From: Streptomyces sp. NBC_01689
Lineage (GTDB): Bacteria > Actinomycetota > Actinomycetes > Streptomycetales > Streptomycetaceae
Direction: 5' to 3'
Length of the DNA: 64,000 nt
Assembly: GCF_036250675.1 (NCBI RefSeq)
Contig: NZ_CP109592.1
Coordinates: 3,906,001-3,970,000, forward strand
Positions 41,779-50,156 of this stretch are shown here, one piece after another (positions within the stretch are counted from its first letter, which is position 1; each line of letters opens with the position of its first letter). The position numbers and the translations under genes are program-made. The notes below the pieces were generated by a model that was not told the origin of the DNA, did no database searches, and was given only the letters and a program-made list of their open reading frames with translations.

Positions 41779-44241
41779 CTGACTACGACTTTCCGAGAGC
41801 TCGGAATCCTTCCCGAGACGGCCGAGGCCCTTGAGGCCGTCGGCATCGTCAACCCCTTCCCCATCCAGGAGATGACGCTCCCCGTCGCCCTCTCGGGCAC
41901 CGACGTCATCGGCCAGGCCAAGACCGGCACCGGCAAGACGCTGGGCTTCGGCCTCCCCCTCCTGGAGCGCGTCACCGTCCCCGCGGACGTCGAGGCCGGC
42001 CGGGCCAAGCCCGAGCAGCTGACCGACGCCCCGCAGGCGCTCGTCGTCGTCCCGACGCGCGAGCTGTGCACCCAGGTGACGAACGACCTGCTCACCGCGG
42101 GCAAGGTCCGCAACGTGCGCGTGCTCGCCATCTACGGCGGCCGGGCGTACGAGCCCCAGGTCGAGGCCCTCAAGAAGGGCGTCGACGTCATCGTCGGCAC
42201 CCCGGGCCGCCTGCTGGACCTCGCGGGCCAGAAGAAGCTCAACCTCAAGCACATCAGGGCCCTCGTCCTCGACGAGGCCGACGAGATGCTCGACCTGGGC
42301 TTCCTGCCCGACGTCGAGAAGATCATGAACATGCTGCCGGCCCGCCGTCAGACCATGCTGTTCTCGGCGACCATGCCGGGCGCGGTCATCGGTCTCGCGC
42401 GCCGCTACATGTCGCAGCCCACGCACATCCGCGCCGCCGCGCCGGACGACTCCGGCGCGACCGTCGCGAACACCGCGCAGTTCATCTACCGCGCGCACAA
42501 CATGGACAAGCCCGAGATGGTCTCGCGCATACTGCAGGCCGACGGCCGCGGTCTCGCGATGATCTTCTGCCGCACCAAGCGGACGGCGGCGGACCTCGCC
42601 GACCAGCTCCAGCAGCGCGGCTTCGCCTCCGGCGCGGTCCACGGCGACCTCGGCCAGGGCGCCCGCGAGCAGGCGCTGCGCGCCTTCCGCAACGGCAAGG
42701 TCGACGTCCTGGTCTGCACCGACGTCGCCGCCCGCGGCATCGACGTCGAGGGCGTCACGCACGTCATCAACTACCAGTCCCCCGAGGACGAGAAGACGTA
42801 CCTGCACCGCATCGGCCGCACCGGCCGCGCGGGCGCCAAGGGCATCGCGATCACCCTCGTCGACTGGGACGACATCCCGCGCTGGCAGCTCATCAACAAG
42901 GCGCTGGACCTCGGCTTCGGCAACCCGCCGGAGACGTACTCCACCTCCCCGCACCTCTTCGAGGAACTGAACATCCCGGCCGGCACCAAGGGTGTCCTGC
43001 CGCGTTCCGAGCGCACCCGCGCCGGACTCGCGGCCGAGGCCGTCGAGGACCTCGGGGAGACCGGGGGCCGTGGTCCGCGCGGCCGCGGTGGCCGCAGCGC
43101 GGCGCCCGCCGTCGAGCGCGAGCAGCGGGAGCGTCCGGAGCGCACCCCGCGCCGTCGCCGTCGTACCCGCAACGGCACACCGCTGGACGGAACCGCCGGC
43201 ACGTCCCCCGCCCAGCAGGAGGCTCCGGCCGAGCCCGCCGCCACGGAGGCCGGTGAGCCCCGTACGCCGCGCCGCCGTCGCCGTACGCGCGTCGGTTCGT
43301 CCTCGGAGCCGGTGGCGGTCGCCACGGCCGTCGAAGCGGTCGAGGCCCCGGCCGAGACCGCGGTCGCGACGGCCGAGGGCACCGAGGACGCACGGCCGCG
43401 CCGCCGCACCCGCAGGACGGCACAGGCCCCGGCCGAGACCGTCACGGTCGTCGCGGAGACCGTCCCGGTCACCGAGACCGTCGCCACGGCGCCCGCCGAG
43501 GCCGTCGCGGAGGCACCGGCCACCAAGCCGCGCCGCCGCACCCGCAAGACGGCGGAGGCCGTCCTCGACACGGTCGAGGGCACGCCGGAGGTCGCCGAGG
43601 CCAAGCCGCGGCGCACCACCCGTGCCAAGGCAGCGACCGCGGCAACTCCCGCCGCGGACAACACTGTTGACGGCGCGGAGGTCGCCGAGGCCAAGCCCCG
43701 TCGCCGGACCCGCAAGGCCGTCGCGGAGACCGTCGAGGCGGACAGCGCGCCCCTGACGGCCACCGTCGAGGAGCCCGAGGCAAAGCCGCGCCGCCGCACC
43801 CGCAAGGCCGCCGAGGCCGCGCTCGACACGGCGGAGGGTGTCGCCGAGACGCCGGCCGTCAAGCCGCGCCGGACCCGCAAGGCCGCGGTGGCCACGACCG
43901 AGGCGCCCGCCGAGGTCGCCGAGGCCACGGAGCCGAAGCCGCGCCGTACGCGCGCCAAGGCGACCACCAAGGCCACGCCCGAGGTGGCCACCGAGACGGC
44001 CGCGGACGCCGCCGAGGCGCCCGTCGCGCCCCGTCGCCGGACCCGCAAGGCCGCCGCGACGACCGGCGAGGCCGCGATCCCCGCCCAGACGGCCGCCGTC
44101 GAGGACCCGGAGGCCAAGCCGCGCCGCCGGACCCGCAAGACGGCGGAGGCCGCCATGGCGGCTCCGGAGGCGGAGGAGGCGGCGCCGCGCCGCCGCACCC
44201 GCAAGGCCGCCGCCGCTGTCGTGGAGCCCGCGGAGAGCTGA
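41779..44241 (+). CDS. DEAD-box RNA helicase with repeated RRRTRK tail
   Basis: Residues 1-400 hold all motifs: FPIQ (Q motif), AKTGTGKT, PTRELCTQ, TPGRLLD, DEAD in LDEADEMLDLGF, SAT, FCRTK, DVAARGID and HRIGRTGR. The 400-residue tail is a run of about twelve units around PRRRTRK separated by Ala/Glu/Val-rich spacers, probably an RNA-binding, disordered extension. The start is uncertain: family similarity begins at a CTG (41779) that has AGAAGAGG eight bases upstream, giving 820 residues. Upstream in-frame ATGs at 41509 and 41551 have no good Shine-Dalgarno and add non-homologous sequence. A terminator follows the stop. Confidence 0.9.
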   Translation: MTTTFRELGILPETAEALEAVGIVNPFPIQEMTLPVALSGTDVIGQAKTGTGKTLGFGLPLLERVTVPADVEAGRAKPEQLTDAPQALVVVPTRELCTQVTNDLLTAGKVRNVRVLAIYGGRAYEPQVEALKKGVDVIVGTPGRLLDLAGQKKLNLKHIRALVLDEADEMLDLGFLPDVEKIMNMLPARRQTMLFSATMPGAVIGLARRYMSQPTHIRAAAPDDSGATVANTAQFIYRAHNMDKPEMVSRILQADGRGLAMIFCRTKRTAADLADQLQQRGFASGAVHGDLGQGAREQALRAFRNGKVDVLVCTDVAARGIDVEGVTHVINYQSPEDEKTYLHRIGRTGRAGAKGIAITLVDWDDIPRWQLINKALDLGFGNPPETYSTSPHLFEELNIPAGTKGVLPRSERTRAGLAAEAVEDLGETGGRGPRGRGGRSAAPAVEREQRERPERTPRRRRRTRNGTPLDGTAGTSPAQQEAPAEPAATEAGEPRTPRRRRRTRVGSSSEPVAVATAVEAVEAPAETAVATAEGTEDARPRRRTRRTAQAPAETVTVVAETVPVTETVATAPAEAVAEAPATKPRRRTRKTAEAVLDTVEGTPEVAEAKPRRTTRAKAATAATPAADNTVDGAEVAEAKPRRRTRKAVAETVEADSAPLTATVEEPEAKPRRRTRKAAEAALDTAEGVAETPAVKPRRTRKAAVATTEAPAEVAEATEPKPRRTRAKATTKATPEVATETAADAAEAPVAPRRRTRKAAATTGEAAIPAQTAAVEDPEAKPRRRTRKTAEAAMAAPEAEEAAPRRRTRKAAAAVVEPAES

Positions 44242-44249
44242 TCCTCAGC

Positions 44250-44293
44250 CCGATGGCCCGGCCCCCCGCCGAAGGGGGGGGCCGGGCCATCGG
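44250..44293 (+). terminator. Terminator of the DEAD-box gene
   Basis: Perfect 18-bp stem (44250-44267 with 44276-44293, containing GATGGCCCGGCCCCCC) with an 8-base loop, nine bases after the TGA. Confidence 0.87.
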
Positions 44294-44549
44294 CGTTCCA
44301 CCGCGCCGCACCCACCGGGCGCCGCACCCGCCGCCGCCGTACGCATCCCGGCCGCCCGGCGAGCACCCCGCCGCCCGACACCGGCGGACCGCCCGCACCG
44401 CCATCCTGGGCCCCGGCACTCAGGGCCCCGCACCTCCGCCCCAAGCCGTCACCCCGGGCCGGCACACCGGGCCGGCAACCCGGGCCGGCAACCCGAACAG
44501 ACGCCCCGGACCGTGGACCGCGCGGCGAGGCCCGATAACCTCAGGACCC

Positions 44550-45416
44550 ATGAGCCGTCCCCCCTCCTTCGTCCCGCCGGCCGGAGCGCGCGCGTACCGG
44601 CTGGGCACCGCGCGCGGCGAGTTCGCGGTGATCGAGGCCGGTGCCTCCGTACGGGGAACCGCCCTGCTCCTGCCGGGTTTCACCGGGAGCAAGGAGGACT
44701 TCATCGCGCTGCACGAGCCGTTGGCGGCGCGCGGGTACCGGACCGTCGCCGTGGACGGACGCGGCCAGTACGAGAGCGACGGACCCGAGCACGACGAATC
44801 GGCCTACGCGCAGGACGAGTTGGCGCGCGACGTGCTCGCGCAGGCGACGGCCCTCGGCACCCCCGTGCACCTCGTCGGGCACTCCCTCGGCGGACAGGTC
44901 TCCCGGGCCGCCGTCCTCCTGGACCCGGCTCCGTTCGCCTCCCTCACCCTGATGTCCTCGGGCCCCGCGCAGATCTCCGTCTCCCAGCAGCAGCGCGTCA
45001 AACTGCTCCGGGACGCGCTCGCCGTGATGGACATGGGCCAGGTGTGGGACGCCATCCGGGCGATGGAGCCGCCCGAGGAGACCGAGACGGGGGAGCTCGA
45101 CGAGGGGCTGGACGACAGCGACGACCTGCGGCGCCGATGGCTGGCCACCAGCCCCGCCCAGCTGATCGCGACGGGCCGCCAGCTGTGCACCGAACCCGAC
45201 CGTGTCGCCGAGCTGGCCGCCGTACCGCTGCCGAAACACGTCCTGTCCGGCTCGCACGACGACACCTGGCCGGTGGAGCTGCTGGACGAGATGGCCGTAC
45301 GTCTCGACGCCCGGCGCACGGTCGTGAGGGGCGCCGAGCACTCCCCCAACACCGACCAGCCCCTGCCGACCGCCCGTGCGCTGGCCGACTTCTGGGACCA
45401 CGCCACCTCCGAGTAG
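44550..45416 (+). CDS. Alpha/beta-fold hydrolase
   Basis: A 288-residue hydrolase with PGFTGSKEDF (oxyanion loop), the nucleophile elbow GHSLGG, acid in SGSHDDTWP and the His in GAEHSPNTDQ. The protein has no signal peptide. A -35/-10 pair (TGGACC, TAACCT, 16-base spacer) ends eight bases before the ATG, so the transcript would have at most a one- or two-base leader. AGGACCC before the ATG could also be a weak Shine-Dalgarno. Substrate unknown. Confidence 0.88.
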   Translation: MSRPPSFVPPAGARAYRLGTARGEFAVIEAGASVRGTALLLPGFTGSKEDFIALHEPLAARGYRTVAVDGRGQYESDGPEHDESAYAQDELARDVLAQATALGTPVHLVGHSLGGQVSRAAVLLDPAPFASLTLMSSGPAQISVSQQQRVKLLRDALAVMDMGQVWDAIRAMEPPEETETGELDEGLDDSDDLRRRWLATSPAQLIATGRQLCTEPDRVAELAAVPLPKHVLSGSHDDTWPVELLDEMAVRLDARRTVVRGAEHSPNTDQPLPTARALADFWDHATSE

Positions 45417-45423
45417 CCCATGG

Positions 45424-45476
45424 CCCCCGGTCCGTGCTCCGCGGCCGCGGCTCCTGCGCCGCCCGGTGACCGGGGG
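45424..45476. terminator. Hairpin between convergent hydrolase and NYN genes
   Basis: 9-bp stem CCCCCGGTC/GACCGGGGG (45424-45432 with 45468-45476) with a structured loop containing GCGGCCGC. Confidence 0.55.
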
Positions 45477-45486
45477 CGGAGAGCGG

Positions 45487-46386
45487 TCAGTACTGCGCCT
45501 GCAGATGCTCCCAGAAGCCGTCCCGGAGCGAGCGGCGCAGGTCCGCCTGCCCCCGCAGGGAGTACTGCAGCAGCCCCTCCGCCTCGACCAGCAGCTCCTG
45601 GTCGACCGACCCGGGCAGATAGGGATGGCCCGGCAGCAGGTCCACCAGCGCCTCGCGGCCCCGCGCGGCCAGCCACTTCGCGGCGATCTGGGCGCCCACG
45701 AACCGCACGTCCTCACGTGTGGGCCTGCTCACCGCGTTCGCCTCGTACGTGGTGGCGGTCCGCCGGGAGACGTAGGGCTTGAAGAAGTCGAGGTCGAAGG
45801 TGCGCTGGCTGTCGACCTCCCAGAGCAGCGGCTCGGCCTGGTTGCGGCCCTCGGGCGCCTCGATGCCCCAGAGGTGGACCCGCGCGCCGTAGCCCTGGGC
45901 GGCCTCCACCGCCGACACCAGGTCCTCGTCGCCGCCCAGCAGGGCGGCGTCGCTGATGGCGCGGTGCCGGGCCAGGGATTCCAGGTCGGACCGGATCAGG
46001 GAGTCGACGCCCTTCTGCTGGTTGTTGGCGTTCAGGTTGCCCAACCGCACCTTGACGTCGGGGAGTTCGGCGATGGTCTGCTGCTCCGCGGTGTGGATGC
46101 GGCGACGCGCGCCGTCGTACCAGTACACCCGCAGCAGCCTGCTGTCCGCGAAGATGGTGCGGGCCTTGTCGATGAGCGCCTCGATGAGGCCCTCGGCGTC
46201 GAGGTCGAAGGAGCGTCGGTCCTCGGTCCCGGCGACGAGCCGCCCCCCGGCCGCGTACAGGTATCCGGCGTCGACGAAGATCGCGTGGGTCGAGGGCGTC
46301 TTCGCCACCTCGGCGAGCATGCGCTGCAGCAGCTCGTTCGTGCGGTCGATGCGGGCGCCGAGCGCCGCGAGGTCGTCGTTCATCAC
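45487..46386 (-). CDS. NYN-domain (PIN-like) putative ribonuclease
   Basis: A 299-residue protein. The N-terminal NYN domain has the acidic residues of PIN-like nucleases: FVDAGYLY, KGVDSLIRSDL and LLGGDEDLVSAVE. A C-terminal helical OST-HTH-like domain may bind RNA. GTG 46386 or ATG 46383 starts the gene. A 14-bp palindrome lies about 65 bases upstream. RNase activity is inferred from the family. Confidence 0.82.
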   Translation of the reverse strand: MMNDDLAALGARIDRTNELLQRMLAEVAKTPSTHAIFVDAGYLYAAGGRLVAGTEDRRSFDLDAEGLIEALIDKARTIFADSRLLRVYWYDGARRRIHTAEQQTIAELPDVKVRLGNLNANNQQKGVDSLIRSDLESLARHRAISDAALLGGDEDLVSAVEAAQGYGARVHLWGIEAPEGRNQAEPLLWEVDSQRTFDLDFFKPYVSRRTATTYEANAVSRPTREDVRFVGAQIAAKWLAARGREALVDLLPGHPYLPGSVDQELLVEAEGLLQYSLRGQADLRRSLRDGFWEHLQAQY

Positions 46387-46450
46387 CCCCCATTCTCCCG
46401 GCGGTCACGCTGCGAACACAACTGGTCCCGTTCAGTCTCCTCCCCACTTC

Positions 46451-46464
46451 TTACCGATCGGTAA
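46451..46464. promoter_or_regulatory. Perfect 14-bp palindrome, candidate operator
   Basis: TTACCGATCGGTAA is fully self-complementary. It lies in an AT-rich stretch in the shared promoter region of the NYN gene and the divergent 50-residue gene. Palindromes of this type are typical operators of TetR-family repressors. Confidence 0.55.
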
Positions 46465-46612
46465 TTAGCTTCTCGAAAAATTTCCTTAGCGTAGGGAATG
46501 TTTGTAACACGCACACCGTTGAATACGAACGGAAGCGGGGGTTGCCTCAGCTCGCGCGCTCCACCACCGAGTAGTTCTCCTCAGGAGGATGACCAGACGA
46601 AGGGAGAAGCCT

Positions 46613-46765
46613 GTGCGCTTCGAAATCATGCGACTCGACGATGTCGACGGCACGCCCGTGGACAGCACCGTCGTTGACGCCGCCTCCGTCAACCGGATCG
46701 TTCAGCAGGCCGCCGCCATAGGGCAGCGACTGTGGATCCGCCCGGCCGATTCGTCCGCTTCATAA
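46613..46765 (+). CDS. 50-residue hypothetical protein
   Basis: GTG start with AGGGAGAA seven bases upstream; GC-rich third positions. The product begins VRFEIMRLDDVDGTPVDS and ends RLWIRPADSSAS. It has no recognisable motif. An in-frame ATG at 46589 abuts AGGAGG and is too close to it for normal initiation. It is flanked by a strong terminator and a promoter palindrome, so it forms its own transcription unit. Confidence 0.68.
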   Translation: MRFEIMRLDDVDGTPVDSTVVDAASVNRIVQQAAAIGQRLWIRPADSSAS

Positions 46766-46805
46766 CCCGCGGACACCTCTCGGACGTCCTCGACGTCTCA
46801 GACTT

Positions 46806-46843
46806 CGAAACCCCGTACGGCATCGACGCCGTACGGGGTTTCG
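46806..46843. terminator. Terminator between the 50-residue gene and marC
   Basis: Perfect 16-bp stem (46806-46821 with 46828-46843, CGAAACCCCGTACGGC/GCCGTACGGGGTTTCG), 6-base loop, ending with TTTCG; probably bidirectional. Confidence 0.87.
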
Positions 46844-46876
46844 CGTATACGACGGGACCGCCGCGCCGGTGGCCGC

Positions 46877-47482
46877 TCAGCCGCCCCGGACGACCTGGGT
46901 GACACCGTTGATGATCTGCTGGACGGCGATCGCCGAGAGCATCATGCCCGCGAGCCGGGTCACCAGCACCACGCCCCCGTCCTTGATGACGCGGATGATC
47001 AGCAGCGAGTAGCGCATGACCAACCAGAGCACGACATGGATGGCGAGGATCGCGCTCCACACGGACACCTGGGAGGCGACGCTGTCGGCCTTCTGCACCG
47101 CCAGGATCACCGACACGATCGCGCCGGGGCCCGCGAGCAGCGGCATGCCGAGCGGTACGAGCGCGACGTTGACGTCCTTGGTCTGTTTCGGCTCGTCGGT
47201 CTTGCCGGTCAGCAGGTCCAGGGCGATCAGCAGGAGCAGCAGTCCGCCCGCGATCATCAGCGCGGGCACGGAGACGTGCAGGTAGTCCAGGATCTGGTGG
47301 CCGAGCAGTCCGAAGACCGCGATCACCCCGCCGGCCACGCAGACGGCCTGGAACGCCATGCGCTTCTGCACCTTGGCGGGGCGGCCCGCGGTGAGCGCGA
47401 GGAAGATCGGGGTGATCCCGGGGGGATCCATGATCACGAAGAGGGTGAGGAAGAGGGAGCCGAAGACGGCGACGTCGAACAT
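46877..47482 (-). CDS. MarC-family membrane protein
   Basis: A 201-residue protein with six hydrophobic helices and the family pattern DPPGITPIFLALT near the N terminus, repeated as PLLAGPGAIVSVILA in the second half, an internal duplication typical of MarC. These proteins are poorly characterised inner-membrane proteins, no longer thought to confer multiple antibiotic resistance. ATG 47482 is chosen; no good Shine-Dalgarno is visible. Confidence 0.9.
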   Translation of the reverse strand: MFDVAVFGSLFLTLFVIMDPPGITPIFLALTAGRPAKVQKRMAFQAVCVAGGVIAVFGLLGHQILDYLHVSVPALMIAGGLLLLLIALDLLTGKTDEPKQTKDVNVALVPLGMPLLAGPGAIVSVILAVQKADSVASQVSVWSAILAIHVVLWLVMRYSLLIIRVIKDGGVVLVTRLAGMMLSAIAVQQIINGVTQVVRGG

Positions 47483-47639
47483 GGGTCGTTGAAGCCTTGC
47501 GCAGGTGGGGAGAGCGGCATAGCCGAGGAGGGCGGTCACCGCCGGGGAAGGGCGTCCCGCGGGGCGGGACGGGGCACACGGCCGACGGCGCCGGGCGGGT
47601 GCGGGGTGATACGGGTGGGGATCCGGGTCCCGAGCGGGG

Positions 47640-48497
47640 TCAGGCTCCGCCGGTTCCCGGTACCGGGAAGGCGCCGGTGGCCCGGCGGGTGATCTCGCCG
47701 TACACCTCGGGGTCGGTGGTGTACTCCCCGAGGACGCAGGTCTTGCGGCTGCCGTGGTAGTCGCTGGACCCCGTGACGAGCAGCCCCAGCTCGGCCGCGA
47801 GACCGCGCAGGCGCGCCCTGGTCGCCGGTTCGTGGTCCATGTGGTCCACCTCGATGCCGTCGAGCCCCGCGGTGGCCAGCTCGGCGATCGCCGCCTCCGG
47901 CACGGTGCGGCCGCGCTTCACGGCGGCCGGGTGCGCGAAGACGGTCACGCCGCCCGCCGCCTTGACCAGCCGGATCGCCTCGAAGGGGTCCGTCTCGTGC
48001 CGGGGTACGTAGACGCGGCCGCCGTCGGCCAGCCAGTCGCCGCCGAAGGCCTCGGAGACGCTGCCCACGACCCCCAGTTCGACCAGGGCGGAGGCGACGT
48101 GCGGCCGGCCCACGGAACCGTCGCCCGCAATCCGCGCGACCTGCTCCCAGGTGACCGGCACGCCCAGCCCTTGGAGCTTGGCGACCATGCTCCGGGCCCG
48201 CGGCACCCGGTCGTCCCTGATCAGCTCGCGCTCGGCGAGCAGCTCAGGCTCCGCGGGGTCGAAGAGGTAGGCCAGCAGGTGCATGCTGACGCCGTCGAGG
48301 CGGCAGGAGAGTTCGGCGCCGGTGACGAGGGTGAGTCCCTCGGGGAGGGCCGCGACGGCCTCCGCGTGTCCGCGGGTGGTGTCGTGGTCGGTCAGCGCGA
48401 CGACGTCCAGACCGGCGGCGGCCGCGGTGCGGACCAGCTCGGCCGGGGTGTCCGTGCCGTCGGAAGCCGTGGAGTGGGCGTGCAGGTCGATACGCAC
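47640..48497 (-). CDS. PHP-domain phosphoesterase
   Basis: A 285-residue metal-dependent phosphoesterase. The first motif is IDLHAHSTASDG, then TDHDTT, the middle Glu/His ligands in TGAELSC and FAHPAAVKRGR, and the late His in SSDYHGS. The closest known activities are 3',5'-nucleoside bisphosphate phosphatase and 5'-RNA trimming (YciV/RNase AM type). GTG 48497 has CTGGAG upstream. It is transcribed toward marC with a 157-base gap. Confidence 0.88.
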   Translation of the reverse strand: MRIDLHAHSTASDGTDTPAELVRTAAAAGLDVVALTDHDTTRGHAEAVAALPEGLTLVTGAELSCRLDGVSMHLLAYLFDPAEPELLAERELIRDDRVPRARSMVAKLQGLGVPVTWEQVARIAGDGSVGRPHVASALVELGVVGSVSEAFGGDWLADGGRVYVPRHETDPFEAIRLVKAAGGVTVFAHPAAVKRGRTVPEAAIAELATAGLDGIEVDHMDHEPATRARLRGLAAELGLLVTGSSDYHGSRKTCVLGEYTTDPEVYGEITRRATGAFPVPGTGGA

Positions 48498-49344
48498 TAC
48501 GCGGACTCCAGGCGGTGACGGGACGGACGGGACACCCAAGGATAACGGGGTTCCGGAGCGGCCCTGTCACACCCGCAGCGGGGGCGCGCCCCCTACGGGG
48601 ACTGCCGTGCCCCGGGTGTGCCCCGGCTCACCCGACGTGGGCTGCCGCCCGCGACCCCCGGTATCGGCCTGAACGGCCTCGCCCCCACACGCCGGACGGG
48701 CTGGATGCGCGAGCCCGCGCCCGAGAGGTGGACCCGCCGGTCGCCCGCACCCGAGGCCCGTACCAGCGCCGTGGGGCGGGCGCCCGGGCCGGCCACCGCA
48801 CCCCCTCCGGCGCGACGCGACACACCGGGCACGCCCGCACCGACGCCATCGACCGACACCGGAACCCCGACACCGCACCCGCTCCCCCCGGAAACCCGCC
48901 CGGCCCCCGCGGACGGCCGAGCCCCGGGCGAAGCCGGGGGTCCAGGGGCGACAGCCCACTGACCCCGCGCCCCGCGCCCCGCGCCCCGCGCCCCGCGCAC
49001 GCCGTACGCGTACGCCCACACCGCGCCACACCCACACGGGACCCCAGGCCACCGGCCCGCACCACACCACACCACTCGGGGCCAAAGCCGCCCGTACCAC
49101 GCCACCCCACTCCCGGGACCAGAGGCCGCCCGCCCGCACCACACCACTCGGGACCCAGGCTCTGCCCGCCCCTACCACGCCACACCACTCAGGGCCCGAG
49201 GCCGCCCGCCCGCGCCCCGCCGGGCCTCCGGCGCTCCCGGCGCTCCCGGCGCTCCCGGCGCTCCCGGCGCTCCCGGCGCTCCCGGCGCTCCCGGCGCTCC
49301 CGGCGCTCCCGGCGCCACCCCACCCCTTGCCACCCAGCGGAGCG
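48498..49344. other. Gene-free, repeat-rich stretch
   Basis: No credible gene is seen. It holds five tandem copies of CGCGCCC (about 48964-49000), about four degenerate 40-45-bp units around ACCACRCCACMCCACTC (49050-49215), and nine exact 9-bp units (49230-49310). All frames give low-complexity Pro/Arg/Ala translations. Confidence 0.6.
49230..49310. repeat. 9-bp minisatellite, nine perfect copies
   Basis: GGCGCTCCC is repeated nine times without error. The period is a multiple of three; on the minus strand one frame would read (Gly-Ala-Pro)n. It ends 35 bases beyond the DUF6758-like stop codon. Confidence 0.9.
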
Positions 49345-49986
49345 CTACGGCTCCAGGATGCGGGGGGACAGCGCCCCGCAGGGCAGCAGGTCGACCTCCG
49401 CGCCCGCGTCCCGCAGGTCGGTCAGCACCAGTTCGTCGTACATCAGCAGTCCGGACTGCTCGGGCCAGACGACCGCCCACAGCCACAGCCCGAGCGCCTC
49501 GCCCGCGAAGACGGCGCGGTCGTCGGGGGCGCCGGCCACATGCCACAGCGGTGTGGGCCGGCCGGCGGCGAGGACCTTGGCCTGCGGGGGCTTCTCGACA
49601 CTCATGTAGGGCCCGGGGTCGGGCGCGTCGATGCCGGCGTAGCGGGCGCCGAGGCCGACGCCGAGCTCCTCGGCGACCAGGATCAGCTCCCCGATGCCAC
49701 CGAGCGGTCCGGGGCCCGAGCAGGCCACCATGGTCGCGCGCCCGCCGCTGCGGTCGTCGCCCGCGAAGCCGGCGCCGGTGAACAGCCACCCGACGGGCAG
49801 CGGCCACGGCATCCACACCGGCACCCGGGCACGGTGCACCACGACACCGAGGGCCTCGACGCTGGGCGGGATCACGGGCTGCAGCGGATGAACGTTCCCG
49901 TGCACATCGCACTGCCAGGAATCGGCAAAGAGGCCGGGAGCCCTGACCCGGCCACCACACTTCGGGCAACTGGGTTCGCCCCTCAT
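49345..49986 (-). CDS. DUF6758-type hypothetical protein with zinc ribbon
   Basis: A 213-residue cytoplasmic protein. It begins MRGEPSCPKCGGRVRAPG, a zinc-ribbon half with a CPKCG pair, followed by CDVHG. The rest, for example VPVWMPWPLPVGWLF, is conserved in Streptomyces as far as I recall. No catalytic motif stands out. The gene is divergent from the MFS exporter, with 170 bases between them. Confidence 0.72.
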   Translation of the reverse strand: MRGEPSCPKCGGRVRAPGLFADSWQCDVHGNVHPLQPVIPPSVEALGVVVHRARVPVWMPWPLPVGWLFTGAGFAGDDRSGGRATMVACSGPGPLGGIGELILVAEELGVGLGARYAGIDAPDPGPYMSVEKPPQAKVLAAGRPTPLWHVAGAPDDRAVFAGEALGLWLWAVVWPEQSGLLMYDELVLTDLRDAGAEVDLLPCGALSPRILEP

Positions 49987-50074
49987 AGAGCCCCACGGTC
50001 CTCCCCGTCTTTCGCCGCGTCAAGGACGATCACCCGTCCGGAGCGCGCCGTCACCGCGAGGAATTAGATGTAAC

Positions 50075-50104
50075 TTGCACTAATTAGCTCGGCTAACTTA
50101 TTGT
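50075..50104 (+). promoter_or_regulatory. MFS exporter promoter with internal inverted repeat
   Basis: TTGCAC (50075-50080) and TATTGT (50099-50104) are separated by 18 bases. Between them lies TTAGC-TCG-GCTAA (50084-50096), an inverted repeat well placed for a repressor. Confidence 0.55.
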
Positions 50105-50156
50105 ATGTATAAGGCAACGACCTCTCCATGGTTCCGGCGCAGTCAGAGGAGCGCAC

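Noticed and set aside
49230..49310. CRISPR-like array
   Set aside because: Units are 9 bp with no spacers; no cas genes nearby.
49172..50023. Minus-strand frame with a (Gly-Ala-Pro)n stretch
   Set aside because: Overlaps the better-supported zinc-ribbon gene in another frame; the repeat is non-coding in the preferred reading.
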